From Saccharicrinis sp050589685 (GTDB lineage Bacteria; Bacteroidota; Bacteroidia; Bacteroidales; Marinilabiliaceae): a DNA stretch of 64,000 nucleotides. Below are positions 54,391-61,805 of the stretch, in pieces. A program made the translations under genes and the position numbers. Within the stretch, counting starts at the first letter, position 1. The number at the start of each line of letters is the position of its first letter. The notes beneath the pieces are model-generated. The model ran no database searches, was not told the DNA's origin, and worked only from the letters and a program-made list of their open reading frames with translations. The DNA lies in NCBI RefSeq assembly GCF_050589685.1, contig NZ_JBNGOS010000008.1, positions 131,475 to 195,474 of the forward strand, written 5' to 3'.

Positions 54391-55095
54391 ATGTATAAGA
54401 GAGTATTACTTAAGCTTAGCGGAGAGTCGCTGATGGGCGAACAAAACTACGGTATCGACAATAAGAGGCTGGAAGAATATGCACAACAAATCAAAGATAT
54501 CTGCGATCTGGGTGTTCAGGTTGGTATTGTGATCGGTGGAGGAAATATCTTTCGTGGACTAAGCGGAGCTGCCAAGGGATTCGATCGTTACCAGGGCGAC
54601 CAAATGGGTATGTTGGCAACCGTGATTAATAGCCTGGCCTTAAAATCATCGTTGAATAATGCGGGCGTAAAAGCAAGGGTATTAACGGCCATAAAAATGG
54701 AACCGGTTGGTGAATTCTATTCCCAGCCTAAAGCCATTGAGGCCTTGGAAAATGGGGAAGTGGTTATCCTTTCCGGCGGAACGGGAAATCCTTACTTTAC
54801 AACAGATACCGGTTCCTCATTGAGAGGGATTGAAATTAAGGCGGATGTGATGCTGAAAGGCACCCGGGTGGATGGTGTTTATACGGCCGATCCGGAAAAG
54901 GATCCTAACGCCACCAAATTCGAGGAAATTACTTTCGACGAGATATATAACCGAGGGCTAAAAGTAATGGACTTAACCGCCACCACCATGTGCAAGGAGA
55001 ATAACTTACCCATAGTGGTATTTGATATGGATACGCCGGGAAACCTGATCAGAGTAATTAAAGGCGAAAAGATTGGCACTCTGGTCAAAATCTGA
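54391..55095 (+). CDS. pyrH: UMP kinase
   Basis: A 234-residue amino-acid-kinase-fold UMP kinase, making UDP for nucleotide and envelope synthesis. KRVLLKLSGESLMG, GIVIGGGNIFRG, QMGMLATVINSLAL, GTGNPYFTTDT and ADPEKDPNATKF are the standard PyrH motifs. Usual neighbours tsf and frr are not adjacent. It has its own promoter. Confidence 0.96.
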   Translation: MYKRVLLKLSGESLMGEQNYGIDNKRLEEYAQQIKDICDLGVQVGIVIGGGNIFRGLSGAAKGFDRYQGDQMGMLATVINSLALKSSLNNAGVKARVLTAIKMEPVGEFYSQPKAIEALENGEVVILSGGTGNPYFTTDTGSSLRGIEIKADVMLKGTRVDGVYTADPEKDPNATKFEEITFDEIYNRGLKVMDLTATTMCKENNLPIVVFDMDTPGNLIRVIKGEKIGTLVKI

Positions 55096-55279
55096 TCTAT
55101 ATAAAATGTGATGAAATGCCAGTTCCGACTTTGCGGAAAACAAACTATTAAGGCTTAAGGTGTTGGCCATATGTATAGTTTGTGATTGTAATAGAGGGCT
55201 GAAATAAAAATCGACGAAGTTAAAGTCCGTCATGTTTTATGTGGATATCATCAATGTGAATCTTAAATCAGTTCAAACC

Positions 55280-55768
55280 ATGCAACACTTTACATTTCAA
55301 CCCATCGGCACCATTTATACGCCTCATAGTTCTTTGGAGAATATGCCTATCCAACCAATTGGGGCAGAGGCTGCTAAGGGATATATTCTTTTGAAAGAAG
55401 AGTTTGTGGAAGGCTTAAAGGATCTCGAAGGTTTCACTCATCTGACGCTAATTTACCATCTGCATAAAGTAACCAATTACCAAATGTCGGTGGTGCCGTA
55501 TATGGACGACAAAGCACATGGCGTATTTGCAACACGTTCGCCCAAACGACCCAATGCCATTGGTTTGTCAACGGTTAAATTAGTTAAAGTGGAGGACAAT
55601 AAAATTTTTATTGAAGAAGTGGATATGCTCGACAAAACCCCATTGTTGGATATCAAGCCCTTTTTCAGACAATTTGACAATAGGATGGATGCAAGATCGG
55701 GTTGGCTGGACGAAAAGGACGCAGACCTTGTTTTAAAAACCAAATCGGATAATAGGTTTGTAGAATAG
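55280..55768 (+). CDS. trmO: tRNA (N6-threonylcarbamoyladenosine 37-N6)-methyltransferase TrmO
   Basis: A 162-residue protein of the TsaA/TrmO family, which methylates t6A37 with AdoMet. FQPIGTIYTPHSSLENMPIQP is the family start. GVFATRSPKRPNAIGLSTVKLVK is the core signature, then LLDIKPFFRQFDN. I start at ATG 55280, since the sixteen codons before it are not family-like. It acts on the same position as TcdA elsewhere in the window. Confidence 0.93.
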   Translation: MQHFTFQPIGTIYTPHSSLENMPIQPIGAEAAKGYILLKEEFVEGLKDLEGFTHLTLIYHLHKVTNYQMSVVPYMDDKAHGVFATRSPKRPNAIGLSTVKLVKVEDNKIFIEEVDMLDKTPLLDIKPFFRQFDNRMDARSGWLDEKDADLVLKTKSDNRFVE

Positions 55769-55849
55769 TAATGCTCTTTTTGAACCCTAAATTGTCATTA
55801 CACTTCATCTGGATGTCCATTCGATGATCAAAATCTGCATATTGCTTAT

Positions 55850-55950
55850 TAAACACAGCAATGTAAGGTTTTCTATATCGGGATGGCCTCGATATGGCTG
55901 ATGCCAGTTGACATTAAGGGGTTTTTCAAATTCCTAATGACGGATCAAGG
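55850..55950 (+). repeat. Interspersed repeat, module 2 (copy D)
   Basis: About 100 bases matching the minus strand of 15350-15456, beginning with the same ACACAGCAATGTAAG end. The far terminal inverted repeat is missing; a CTGCC palindrome lies just beyond. It is non-coding. Confidence 0.75.
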
Positions 55951-55965
55951 TTTAATGTGTGATAA

Positions 55966-55984
55966 CTGCCAGCCGGCAGGCTGG
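55966..55984. repeat. CTGCC-type palindrome
   Basis: CCAGCC (55969-55974) and GGCTGG (55979-55984) are inverted, and CTGCC...CGGCAG overlaps them. It belongs to the same kind as the palindromes at 51808 and 58098. Confidence 0.45.
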
Positions 55985-56031
55985 GATTTTCTAAAGCGTT
56001 CTGCGGGTCTAAGGATATAGCCTATTCACCT

Positions 56032-56763
56032 TTAATACGAATGTATTACATCTTTAAATTCCTTTAGCAGGGATAAATCTTTCTCAAACGCATTGCCCAC
56101 CACAACGATGTCCGCACCAGCTTCACAGGCATTCTCTACTTTTTCAACACTATTTAGTCCCCCGCCAACAATTAAGGGGGTGGAAATATTGTTTCTGACC
56201 GCTTGTATCATGTCTTGCGGTACCGGATTGTGAGCGCCGCTGCCACTTTCCAGGTAAATCAGTTTCTGGCCCAACATTTCTCCAGCCATGGCAGTAGCTA
56301 CCGCGATTTCCGATTTATTGGCCGGTATGGGACGTGTTTGGCTCATATATTCTACTGAGGTTGTTGTTCCGCCTTCAATCAATATATAACCGGTAGACAA
56401 AATCTCCATACCAGAGTTTTTTAGGAAAGGAGCAGAAGTAACATGGTTGCCAATTAAAAGCTCCGGATTTCTTCCGGATATCAAGGAGATAAATAAAATG
56501 CCGTCAGCATTGGGTGTGAGCTGCATCAGGTTGCCGGGAAACAAAACAACCGGAATTGTCAGGTGTTTCTTTAAAACATGCACCACCATTTCAACCCTTT
56601 CGTTAACCAGGCTTCCTCCTACCAAAATAAAATCGGGACTAGCCGCTTCCATGGCAGTAATAATTTTGAGTAGGTTTTTATGGGGAAACTTATCCGGATC
56701 GATAAGGACGGCAAACAATTTTTTACCTTTTTTTACTTTGCTTTGTATGGTTGATAGAATCAT
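56032..56763 (-). CDS. Geranylgeranylglyceryl/heptaprenylglyceryl phosphate synthase family protein
   Basis: A 243-residue TIM-barrel prenyltransferase. FAVLIDPDKF, DFILVGGSLV, VVLFPGN, GYILIEGGTTTSVEYMSQT, YLESGSGA and VGGGLNSVEKVENACEAGADIVVVGN are the GGGP synthase signatures. The archaeal enzyme joins geranylgeranyl diphosphate to glycerol 1-phosphate by an ether bond; bacterial relatives exist in Bacteroidota and in Bacillus (PcrB). The prenyl length cannot be settled here. It is followed by the phosphopantetheinyl transferase gene upstream on the same strand, 35 bases apart. Confidence 0.92.
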   Translation of the reverse strand: MILSTIQSKVKKGKKLFAVLIDPDKFPHKNLLKIITAMEAASPDFILVGGSLVNERVEMVVHVLKKHLTIPVVLFPGNLMQLTPNADGILFISLISGRNPELLIGNHVTSAPFLKNSGMEILSTGYILIEGGTTTSVEYMSQTRPIPANKSEIAVATAMAGEMLGQKLIYLESGSGAHNPVPQDMIQAVRNNISTPLIVGGGLNSVEKVENACEAGADIVVVGNAFEKDLSLLKEFKDVIHSY

Positions 56764-56798
56764 GGTAATTTGTCAAATTCGTGTAATGGGTGGTTAAC

Positions 56799-57425
56799 TC
56801 AACAATGGTAAACCAAATAAAAGTCCTCGGTGGTCAGGTATTCAAAATCCATGGTCCTACATTCCTCAAAATCAAATGTAGCTTGAATTTTACCTTCCTG
56901 TTGCAACTCGAACGGGTGACAAATAAAGTTGACATTAAAGATGCTGCTTTGCCTGTCGTACATTTTATACATGCTTTCTTTCAAGCACCACAGCATGGTA
57001 TAATACGCAACCTTATTATTGTCCGGAATGAATTTTTCTTCTTCGGTGCTTACAAAACGCTTGTACACCCGCGCTACCCTTTCCGATGGGCGTTCAATAT
57101 CTACGCCCGCAAAGTCGCCTTTGGAAAACACTACAACTAAAAAACCTTTGGTATGGCTTATGCTAATGTTATATTCTGAGTTTTTAAGGATTGGTTTTCC
57201 CGATTCCCGATAGTCGACAGCGGGATCTATTTTCAATACTTCCTTAATCAGACACCTGGCAGCTAAAAACTCTTGTTTTCTGGATTCGAGCCTAAATGAA
57301 TTTACCCGATTCAGATCTTGTTCTCTTAGATTTAGCGATTGCAATAGTTCTTTGGAGCTTTCTTCAATCTTCCAAACTACAACTATCCCGTCGCTGCCTG
57401 TATCCCTTCTTAATACTTGAGCCAT
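56799..57425 (-). CDS. 4'-phosphopantetheinyl transferase (Sfp type)
   Basis: A 208-residue enzyme adding phosphopantetheine from CoA to carrier proteins. The Mg/CoA site GVDIERPSERV and WCLKESMYKMY are the two hallmark motifs, and NISISHTKGF is the third. It starts three bases after the gldD stop, on the same strand, so the two are coupled. Its carrier-protein target (fatty acid ACP or other) is not visible. Confidence 0.9.
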   Translation of the reverse strand: MAQVLRRDTGSDGIVVVWKIEESSKELLQSLNLREQDLNRVNSFRLESRKQEFLAARCLIKEVLKIDPAVDYRESGKPILKNSEYNISISHTKGFLVVVFSKGDFAGVDIERPSERVARVYKRFVSTEEEKFIPDNNKVAYYTMLWCLKESMYKMYDRQSSIFNVNFICHPFELQQEGKIQATFDFEECRTMDFEYLTTEDFYLVYHC

Positions 57426-57428
57426 TCT

Positions 57429-58019
57429 TTAAAAATTAGGCATTTCTTTCCACTCAAAGGTCTCCATTAAATGAAAGATGTCTTCCTTGACAAAATCAAT
57501 CACCGGAGCCAATGAATCCTTGTTGGGAACAGCGTTAAAGTATAAGGAGCCGCGCACAAAGTGATGGGTACTGTCAGTCAGATAAAACTGAACGGAAGAT
57601 GCTGCGTCTCCCATTATTTCGTACAAGGTACCATATACCTTCTTCTCCTCCCCCACAAAGATCCGTTCACCGATGGCATCGGCTTTAACAGCATGTTTGT
57701 ACGCTAACTTACGACTGTCTTCAAGCATTTCGTTCAGGTTGTTATCAACCGCCTTGTAACTGATATGCACAGTTCCATTTAATGTAGGATAATCCATGTT
57801 ATACCAATATTTTTCGGCATTGTGCGAACGATCGTCATCCAGAATCTGGGTATAAACAGGAACATCAAAACTAAAGGGACATTCCTTGTTTAAAGGCTGA
57901 TACTCATGCTTTGGAAAAGTAATGCGATAATAAGCTCTCGGTTTGGGTGTGCCATGATGCTTGCATGAAAACACTGCGAGTATGGATGTTAATCCTAATA
58001 TTAGGACTATGTTTTTCAT
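57429..58019 (-). CDS. gldD: Gliding motility lipoprotein GldD
   Basis: A 196-residue lipoprotein. The signal ends at the cysteine of LAVFSC (residue 19). The conserved region begins PKPRAYYRITFPKHEYQPL. GldD is needed for gliding in Flavobacterium and also occurs in non-gliding Bacteroidota. It lies between gldE and the phosphopantetheinyl transferase gene, in the usual cluster mutY-ssb-gldE-gldD. Confidence 0.93.
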   Translation of the reverse strand: MKNIVLILGLTSILAVFSCKHHGTPKPRAYYRITFPKHEYQPLNKECPFSFDVPVYTQILDDDRSHNAEKYWYNMDYPTLNGTVHISYKAVDNNLNEMLEDSRKLAYKHAVKADAIGERIFVGEEKKVYGTLYEIMGDAASSVQFYLTDSTHHFVRGSLYFNAVPNKDSLAPVIDFVKEDIFHLMETFEWKEMPNF

Positions 58020-58097
58020 ATACGTTTAAAAAAATTAATACTGCCAGGACAACCAAGGCGATATTCAATCGCAATAATGAATCACTTACCGAAATCC

Positions 58098-58126
58098 GTC
58101 TGCCGGAACGTACAGGGCAGGCAGAC
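58098..58126. repeat. GTCTGCC/GGCAGAC inverted repeat
   Basis: GTCTGCC (58098-58104) and GGCAGAC (58120-58126) are inverted around 15 bases, in the gldE-gldD gap. It is another member of the CTGCC palindrome set and has no T run. Confidence 0.45.
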
Positions 58127-58165
58127 AGTTATGTCGGTTTTTTAGTTATACTTGTTTTTATCTTT

Positions 58166-59488
58166 TTAAGGCTTAACCTCAAACTTTACCTTTTTAATTC
58201 TTCTCGAATCTACAGAAACCACTGTAAACACATATTTTTTGAACTTGATTTGGTCGTACTTATCAGGAATTTCCCCTTTTATTTCTAGCATCAAACCAGC
58301 CAGTGTTTCGGCCTCCCCTTTCATTTTCTCAAATTCGTCCTCTTCAATTTCGGTTACCTTGTGAAAATCGTTCAGCAATGTTTTACCTTCGAATATAATG
58401 CTGCCATCGGGCTGACGCATGTAGAACGATTCTTCTTCATCTTTCTCGTCAGATATTTCCCCGACAATTTCTTCCAGGATATCTTCCAATGTTACAATTC
58501 CTGATGTACCTCCGTATTCATCTACCACAATTGACATATGAATTTTGTTTTGCTTGAACTCTTCTAACAGGTCGTCAATCTTTTTGGTTTCAGGGATAAA
58601 ATAAGGGGTGCGAATTAATTCCTGCCACTTAAAATCCTTATCTTCGTTTAAATGGGGGAGCAAATCTTTCACATACAGTACCCCTTTTACATTATCCGGT
58701 GTGTTCTCAAAAACGGGAATGCGGCTGTAGCCAGATTCAACGATTACTGCCAGTACTTTGTTGTAATCAGAGGTGATTTCAATGTCTACCACATCTACAC
58801 GGGCCGTCATAATTTCGGCCGCATTAATGTTTCCGAATTTCACAATGCCTTCCAGTAGTTCTATTTCTTCGGTAATTTCATCTCCGGTAATTTCCAGGGC
58901 ATGTGATAAATCATCCAGGGAAATGGATCCTGTTTTTCTGGCGATGCGCTTATTTACAAAACCGGAGCTACTTACCAATATTACGCTCAATGGCTTAAAT
59001 ACCCCCCTTAACAAAAACATTGGATAGGCCATTGTTTCGGCAAACCTCCGCGAAAAGCGGGATGCATAAACTTTGGGTAGAATCTCTCCGAAAAACAGGA
59101 TAAGACCGGTGATGCCGATTACTTCCACCACAAACTTGACCCATTGAGGATCTCCAAAGTAAATTAAGGAGTTGGTGATAAATGCCGAAAGGATGACAAT
59201 GCCAACATTAACAAAATTATTGCCAATGAGTATGGTTGCCAGGAGCTGTTCCGGCGATTTTAAATGTTTGATAATTAAACGTCCGTTTCGGTTGTCCAGT
59301 TCTTCTAAATCTTTCATGTCGGTTGGGGTAAGCGAAAAAAAAGCTACCTCTGAACCAGAAAGCAAGGCTGAAAAAACCAGTAATACAATTAATACCAAAA
59401 TAGAGATGGAAGTCCCAAAGGTAAAGGGCTGGAATTCAAGCACAGCGAAATACGGAAGTACGGATAAATTAATAAGGTCTGTTTCCAA
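58166..59488 (-). CDS. gldE: Gliding motility-associated protein GldE (CNNM/CorC-like)
   Basis: A 440-residue membrane protein. An N-terminal CNNM/DUF21 domain has four helices (first about residues 20-40: ILVLIVLLVFSALLSGSEVAFFSL). Two CBS domains follow (about 220-335; SRIPVFENTPDNVKGVLYVKDLL and IHMSIVVDEYGGTSGIVTLEDILEEIVGEI). A CorC/HlyC transporter-associated domain ends it. A long upstream extension overlaps ssb, so I start at TTG 59488, 22 bases after the ssb stop; no ATG fits before the first helix. GldE relatives may transport magnesium or other ions; in gliding bacteria it works with GldD. Confidence 0.9.
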   Translation of the reverse strand: METDLINLSVLPYFAVLEFQPFTFGTSISILVLIVLLVFSALLSGSEVAFFSLTPTDMKDLEELDNRNGRLIIKHLKSPEQLLATILIGNNFVNVGIVILSAFITNSLIYFGDPQWVKFVVEVIGITGLILFFGEILPKVYASRFSRRFAETMAYPMFLLRGVFKPLSVILVSSSGFVNKRIARKTGSISLDDLSHALEITGDEITEEIELLEGIVKFGNINAAEIMTARVDVVDIEITSDYNKVLAVIVESGYSRIPVFENTPDNVKGVLYVKDLLPHLNEDKDFKWQELIRTPYFIPETKKIDDLLEEFKQNKIHMSIVVDEYGGTSGIVTLEDILEEIVGEISDEKDEEESFYMRQPDGSIIFEGKTLLNDFHKVTEIEEDEFEKMKGEAETLAGLMLEIKGEIPDKYDQIKFKKYVFTVVSVDSRRIKKVKFEVKP

Positions 59489-59510
59489 GAACTTAGAAGT
59501 TAAGTGAATA

Positions 59511-60008
59511 CTAGAATGGCAAATCGTCTTGTTCGGAGGATTCGTCCAGAATATCATCGTTACCCGTGCTGTTGGCTGCCGGTGCCTGCGGCGGGGCAGA
59601 AATAGGCTGCTGGTTTTGGGGCTGTGCCGGTGTTCCGTAACTTGTAGCTTGTCCTTGGCCACCTGGATTATCAGCTTTACGGCCGAGCAACTGAAGGTTA
59701 TCCACGTACACTTCGGTGGTGTATCGTTTATTGCCGTCCTTATCGTCCCATGACCGGGTTCTCAGCTTTCCTTCAATGTATAATTGAGTTCCCTTTTTAA
59801 CGTAATTTTCGGCCACTTTTGCCAGGCCGCCCCAAATTACCACATTGTGCCACTCGGTGCGCTCAGGTATTTGCTGGCCCGAACTGGTCGTAAAACCGCG
59901 CTCGGTAGTGGCCACCGGAAAATTCGCTACGGCTCTGTCGTTTTCAAAATATCTTATTTCGGGATCTTTTCCTACGTTGCCTACTAAAATTACTTTATTT
60001 ACTGACAT
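59511..60008 (-). CDS. ssb: Single-stranded DNA-binding protein
   Basis: A 165-residue SSB. The OB fold spans about residues 1-108 (NKVILVGNVGKDPEIRYF, EWHNVVIWGGLAKVAENYVKKGTQLYIEGKLRTR). A flexible Q/P/A-rich linker follows, and the acidic tip ends DDLPF, which binds repair and replication partners. It lies between mutY and gldE on one strand. Confidence 0.96.
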   Translation of the reverse strand: MSVNKVILVGNVGKDPEIRYFENDRAVANFPVATTERGFTTSSGQQIPERTEWHNVVIWGGLAKVAENYVKKGTQLYIEGKLRTRSWDDKDGNKRYTTEVYVDNLQLLGRKADNPGGQGQATSYGTPAQPQNQQPISAPPQAPAANSTGNDDILDESSEQDDLPF

Positions 60009-60080
60009 ACTTTATGATGCTTATTTTTGGATTGATAAAAATACAAAAGTTCCTATCGATTACAAACGATGTTGCAGTGT

Positions 60081-61127
60081 TTAATTAAATATTCCGATTA
60101 AAGGCTTTGGAAAGGCGAATTCGTTTAGTCGATCTGTTTTTACAATTTGATATTTAGATTCTTTGAAGTGTTCAAGTGAGTCGAGCCGAATACTTAAAAC
60201 AGTGATCACTAAGTGCCGGTGAGTAAGTAGGTGGTTTAAAGTAAATTCGGAAATAATGTTTATGTCCTGGTTGGCGGTTAAATCAACGAATTCTTCCAAG
60301 CCCAACAGTTTCGGGGTTAAAATAGTATGCGGGGTCTCAATCAACGGATACTGATATAACCCTTTCCAGATGTCGTTTCCGTTCCGGCGCTGTATGACGG
60401 TTTGATCTTCCTTGTCCGTAAATACAATAAAGTTCAGAAATCTTTTCTTCACTTTTGGCTTCTTTTCCTTAACCGGTAGTATATCAACCTTTTTATTCTG
60501 CAGTGCCCAACATTTATCTTTAAATACGCACGATTGGCATGGTGGTTTTTTAGGAGTGCAGTGCAGTGCGCCAAATTCCATTAACGCCTGGTTGAAGGTG
60601 CCATGCTCTTTGCCGTCATTCAGGCTGTGGGCCAACGCCTCTATTTGTTTTTTCCCTATGGTTGTATTAATGGGTGTTTCTATACCATAAATACGGGTGA
60701 GTACCCTAAACACGTTTCCGTCCACTACGGTTTGATGCTCGTTATAACAAATAGAACTGATGGCAGCAGCCGTATAGCTGCCTATCCCCTTAAGCTTTAG
60801 CAAGCCATCGTACGAATGCGGGAAAACTCCGTTTAATTCGTCAGAAACATATTTTGCCGCTGCGTGCATATTTCTGGCACGGGAATAATAGCCTAATCCC
60901 TGCCATATTTTTAACACCTTGTCTTCATTTGCTTTGGCCAAATGATGAACCGTGGGAAATTCTTTCAGAAAATTAATATAATAATTTAAGCCTTGATTTA
61001 CACGGGTTTGCTGAAGTATGATTTCCGATACCCAAACCTTATACACATCAGTGGTGTGACGCCATGGAAGGTCGCGTTTGTTGTCTTTATACCACAAAAT
61101 CAAGTCACTACTGAACTCACTCATCAC
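60081..61127 (-). CDS. mutY: A/G-specific adenine glycosylase
   Basis: A 348-residue glycosylase that removes adenine opposite 8-oxoguanine. The helix-hairpin-helix is LKGIGSYTAAAI, with the catalytic aspartate in VVDGNVF and the glutamate in SEIILQQTRV. The 4Fe-4S cluster cysteines follow as C-x6-C-x2-C-x5-C (CTPKKPPCQSCVFKDKC). The C-terminal Nudix-like part (about residues 225-348) recognises 8-oxoguanine. It is divergent from the HU gene and heads the ssb-gldE-gldD cluster. Confidence 0.95.
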   Translation of the reverse strand: MMSEFSSDLILWYKDNKRDLPWRHTTDVYKVWVSEIILQQTRVNQGLNYYINFLKEFPTVHHLAKANEDKVLKIWQGLGYYSRARNMHAAAKYVSDELNGVFPHSYDGLLKLKGIGSYTAAAISSICYNEHQTVVDGNVFRVLTRIYGIETPINTTIGKKQIEALAHSLNDGKEHGTFNQALMEFGALHCTPKKPPCQSCVFKDKCWALQNKKVDILPVKEKKPKVKKRFLNFIVFTDKEDQTVIQRRNGNDIWKGLYQYPLIETPHTILTPKLLGLEEFVDLTANQDINIISEFTLNHLLTHRHLVITVLSIRLDSLEHFKESKYQIVKTDRLNEFAFPKPLIGIFN

Positions 61128-61140
61128 AATTTTTTTTTAT

Positions 61141-61148
61141 CAAAAATA
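61141..61148 (-). promoter_or_regulatory. Candidate -7 element for mutY
   Basis: The minus strand reads TATTTTTG (TAnnTTTG), 13 bases upstream of the start. No -33 is seen. Confidence 0.35.
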
Positions 61149-61153
61149 GACTT

Positions 61154-61188
61154 TTTGTTTTTTATTTTTCTAATTCGTTATATCTTTG
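61154..61188 (+). promoter_or_regulatory. Promoter of the HU gene
   Basis: TATCTTTG (61181-61188) is a perfect -7 match; TTTG at 61154-61157 lies 23 bases upstream. The start codon is 59 bases on. Confidence 0.55.
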
Positions 61189-61247
61189 CATTCTGAATTT
61201 TAGAAAATTAATGTAATTAGTTGATAATTAAATAATTTTAAAGAGAG

Positions 61248-61532
61248 ATGACAAAGGCTGATATTGTAAACGAGATTTCAAAAGATACCGGAATTGAGAA
61301 GGTTACAGTTCAAAAGACTATCGAAGCTTTTATGGAGACTATTAAAGGTTCATTAGTTAAAGGGAAAAATGTGTATTTGCGTGGATTCGGAAGTTTTATC
61401 GTAAAAGAAAGAGCTGAAAAAACGGCTCGTAACATTTCTAAAAACACGACTATCATTATCCCAAAACACTTCATTCCGGCATTTAAGCCTTCAAAAAGCT
61501 TTGTTACCAAAGTTAAGAACAACGTGAAGTAA
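61248..61532 (+). CDS. HU-family DNA-binding protein
   Basis: A 94-residue histone-like protein that bends and compacts DNA. MTKADIVNEISKDTGIEKVTVQKTIEAFMETIK is the HU dimer helix pair, and GFGSFIVKERAEKTARN leads to the DNA-gripping arm. It is followed 29 bases on by the 30-residue basic peptide gene. Paralogue number and whether it acts as HU or IHF cannot be told. Confidence 0.94.
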   Translation: MTKADIVNEISKDTGIEKVTVQKTIEAFMETIKGSLVKGKNVYLRGFGSFIVKERAEKTARNISKNTTIIIPKHFIPAFKPSKSFVTKVKNNVK

Positions 61533-61561
61533 TTGGTTATTAATAGTTAAATTTTTGTAGT

Positions 61562-61654
61562 ATGCCAAGCGGAAAGAAAAGAAAAAGACATAAGATGGCT
61601 ACGCATAAGCGTAAAAAGAGGCTTAGAAAAAATAGGCACAAGAAGAAGAAGTAA
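61562..61654 (+). CDS. AURKAIP1/COX24-like 30-residue basic peptide
   Basis: A 30-residue, extremely basic peptide beginning MPSGKKRKRHKM and ending in four lysines. The KMATHKRKKRLRKNRHK core matches the AURKAIP1/COX24 domain, which in mitochondria is small-subunit ribosomal protein mS38 and in bacteria occurs as tiny peptides near HU or RNase G genes. A ribosomal role is likely by analogy. It lies between HU and RNase G. Confidence 0.85.
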   Translation: MPSGKKRKRHKMATHKRKKRLRKNRHKKKK

Positions 61655-61805
61655 TCTTCCTCATCTTATTGTGAAAACATAATAGAGAACAAACATGAGG
61701 GAAGCTTCCTTCGTTGTTTGTTCTTTGTTTTATGTAGACAATTAAAAGTGTCCTGACAGAATGGTCGGGACAAAAGTTCTTATTATTATTGAAATACCTA
61801 CTATT

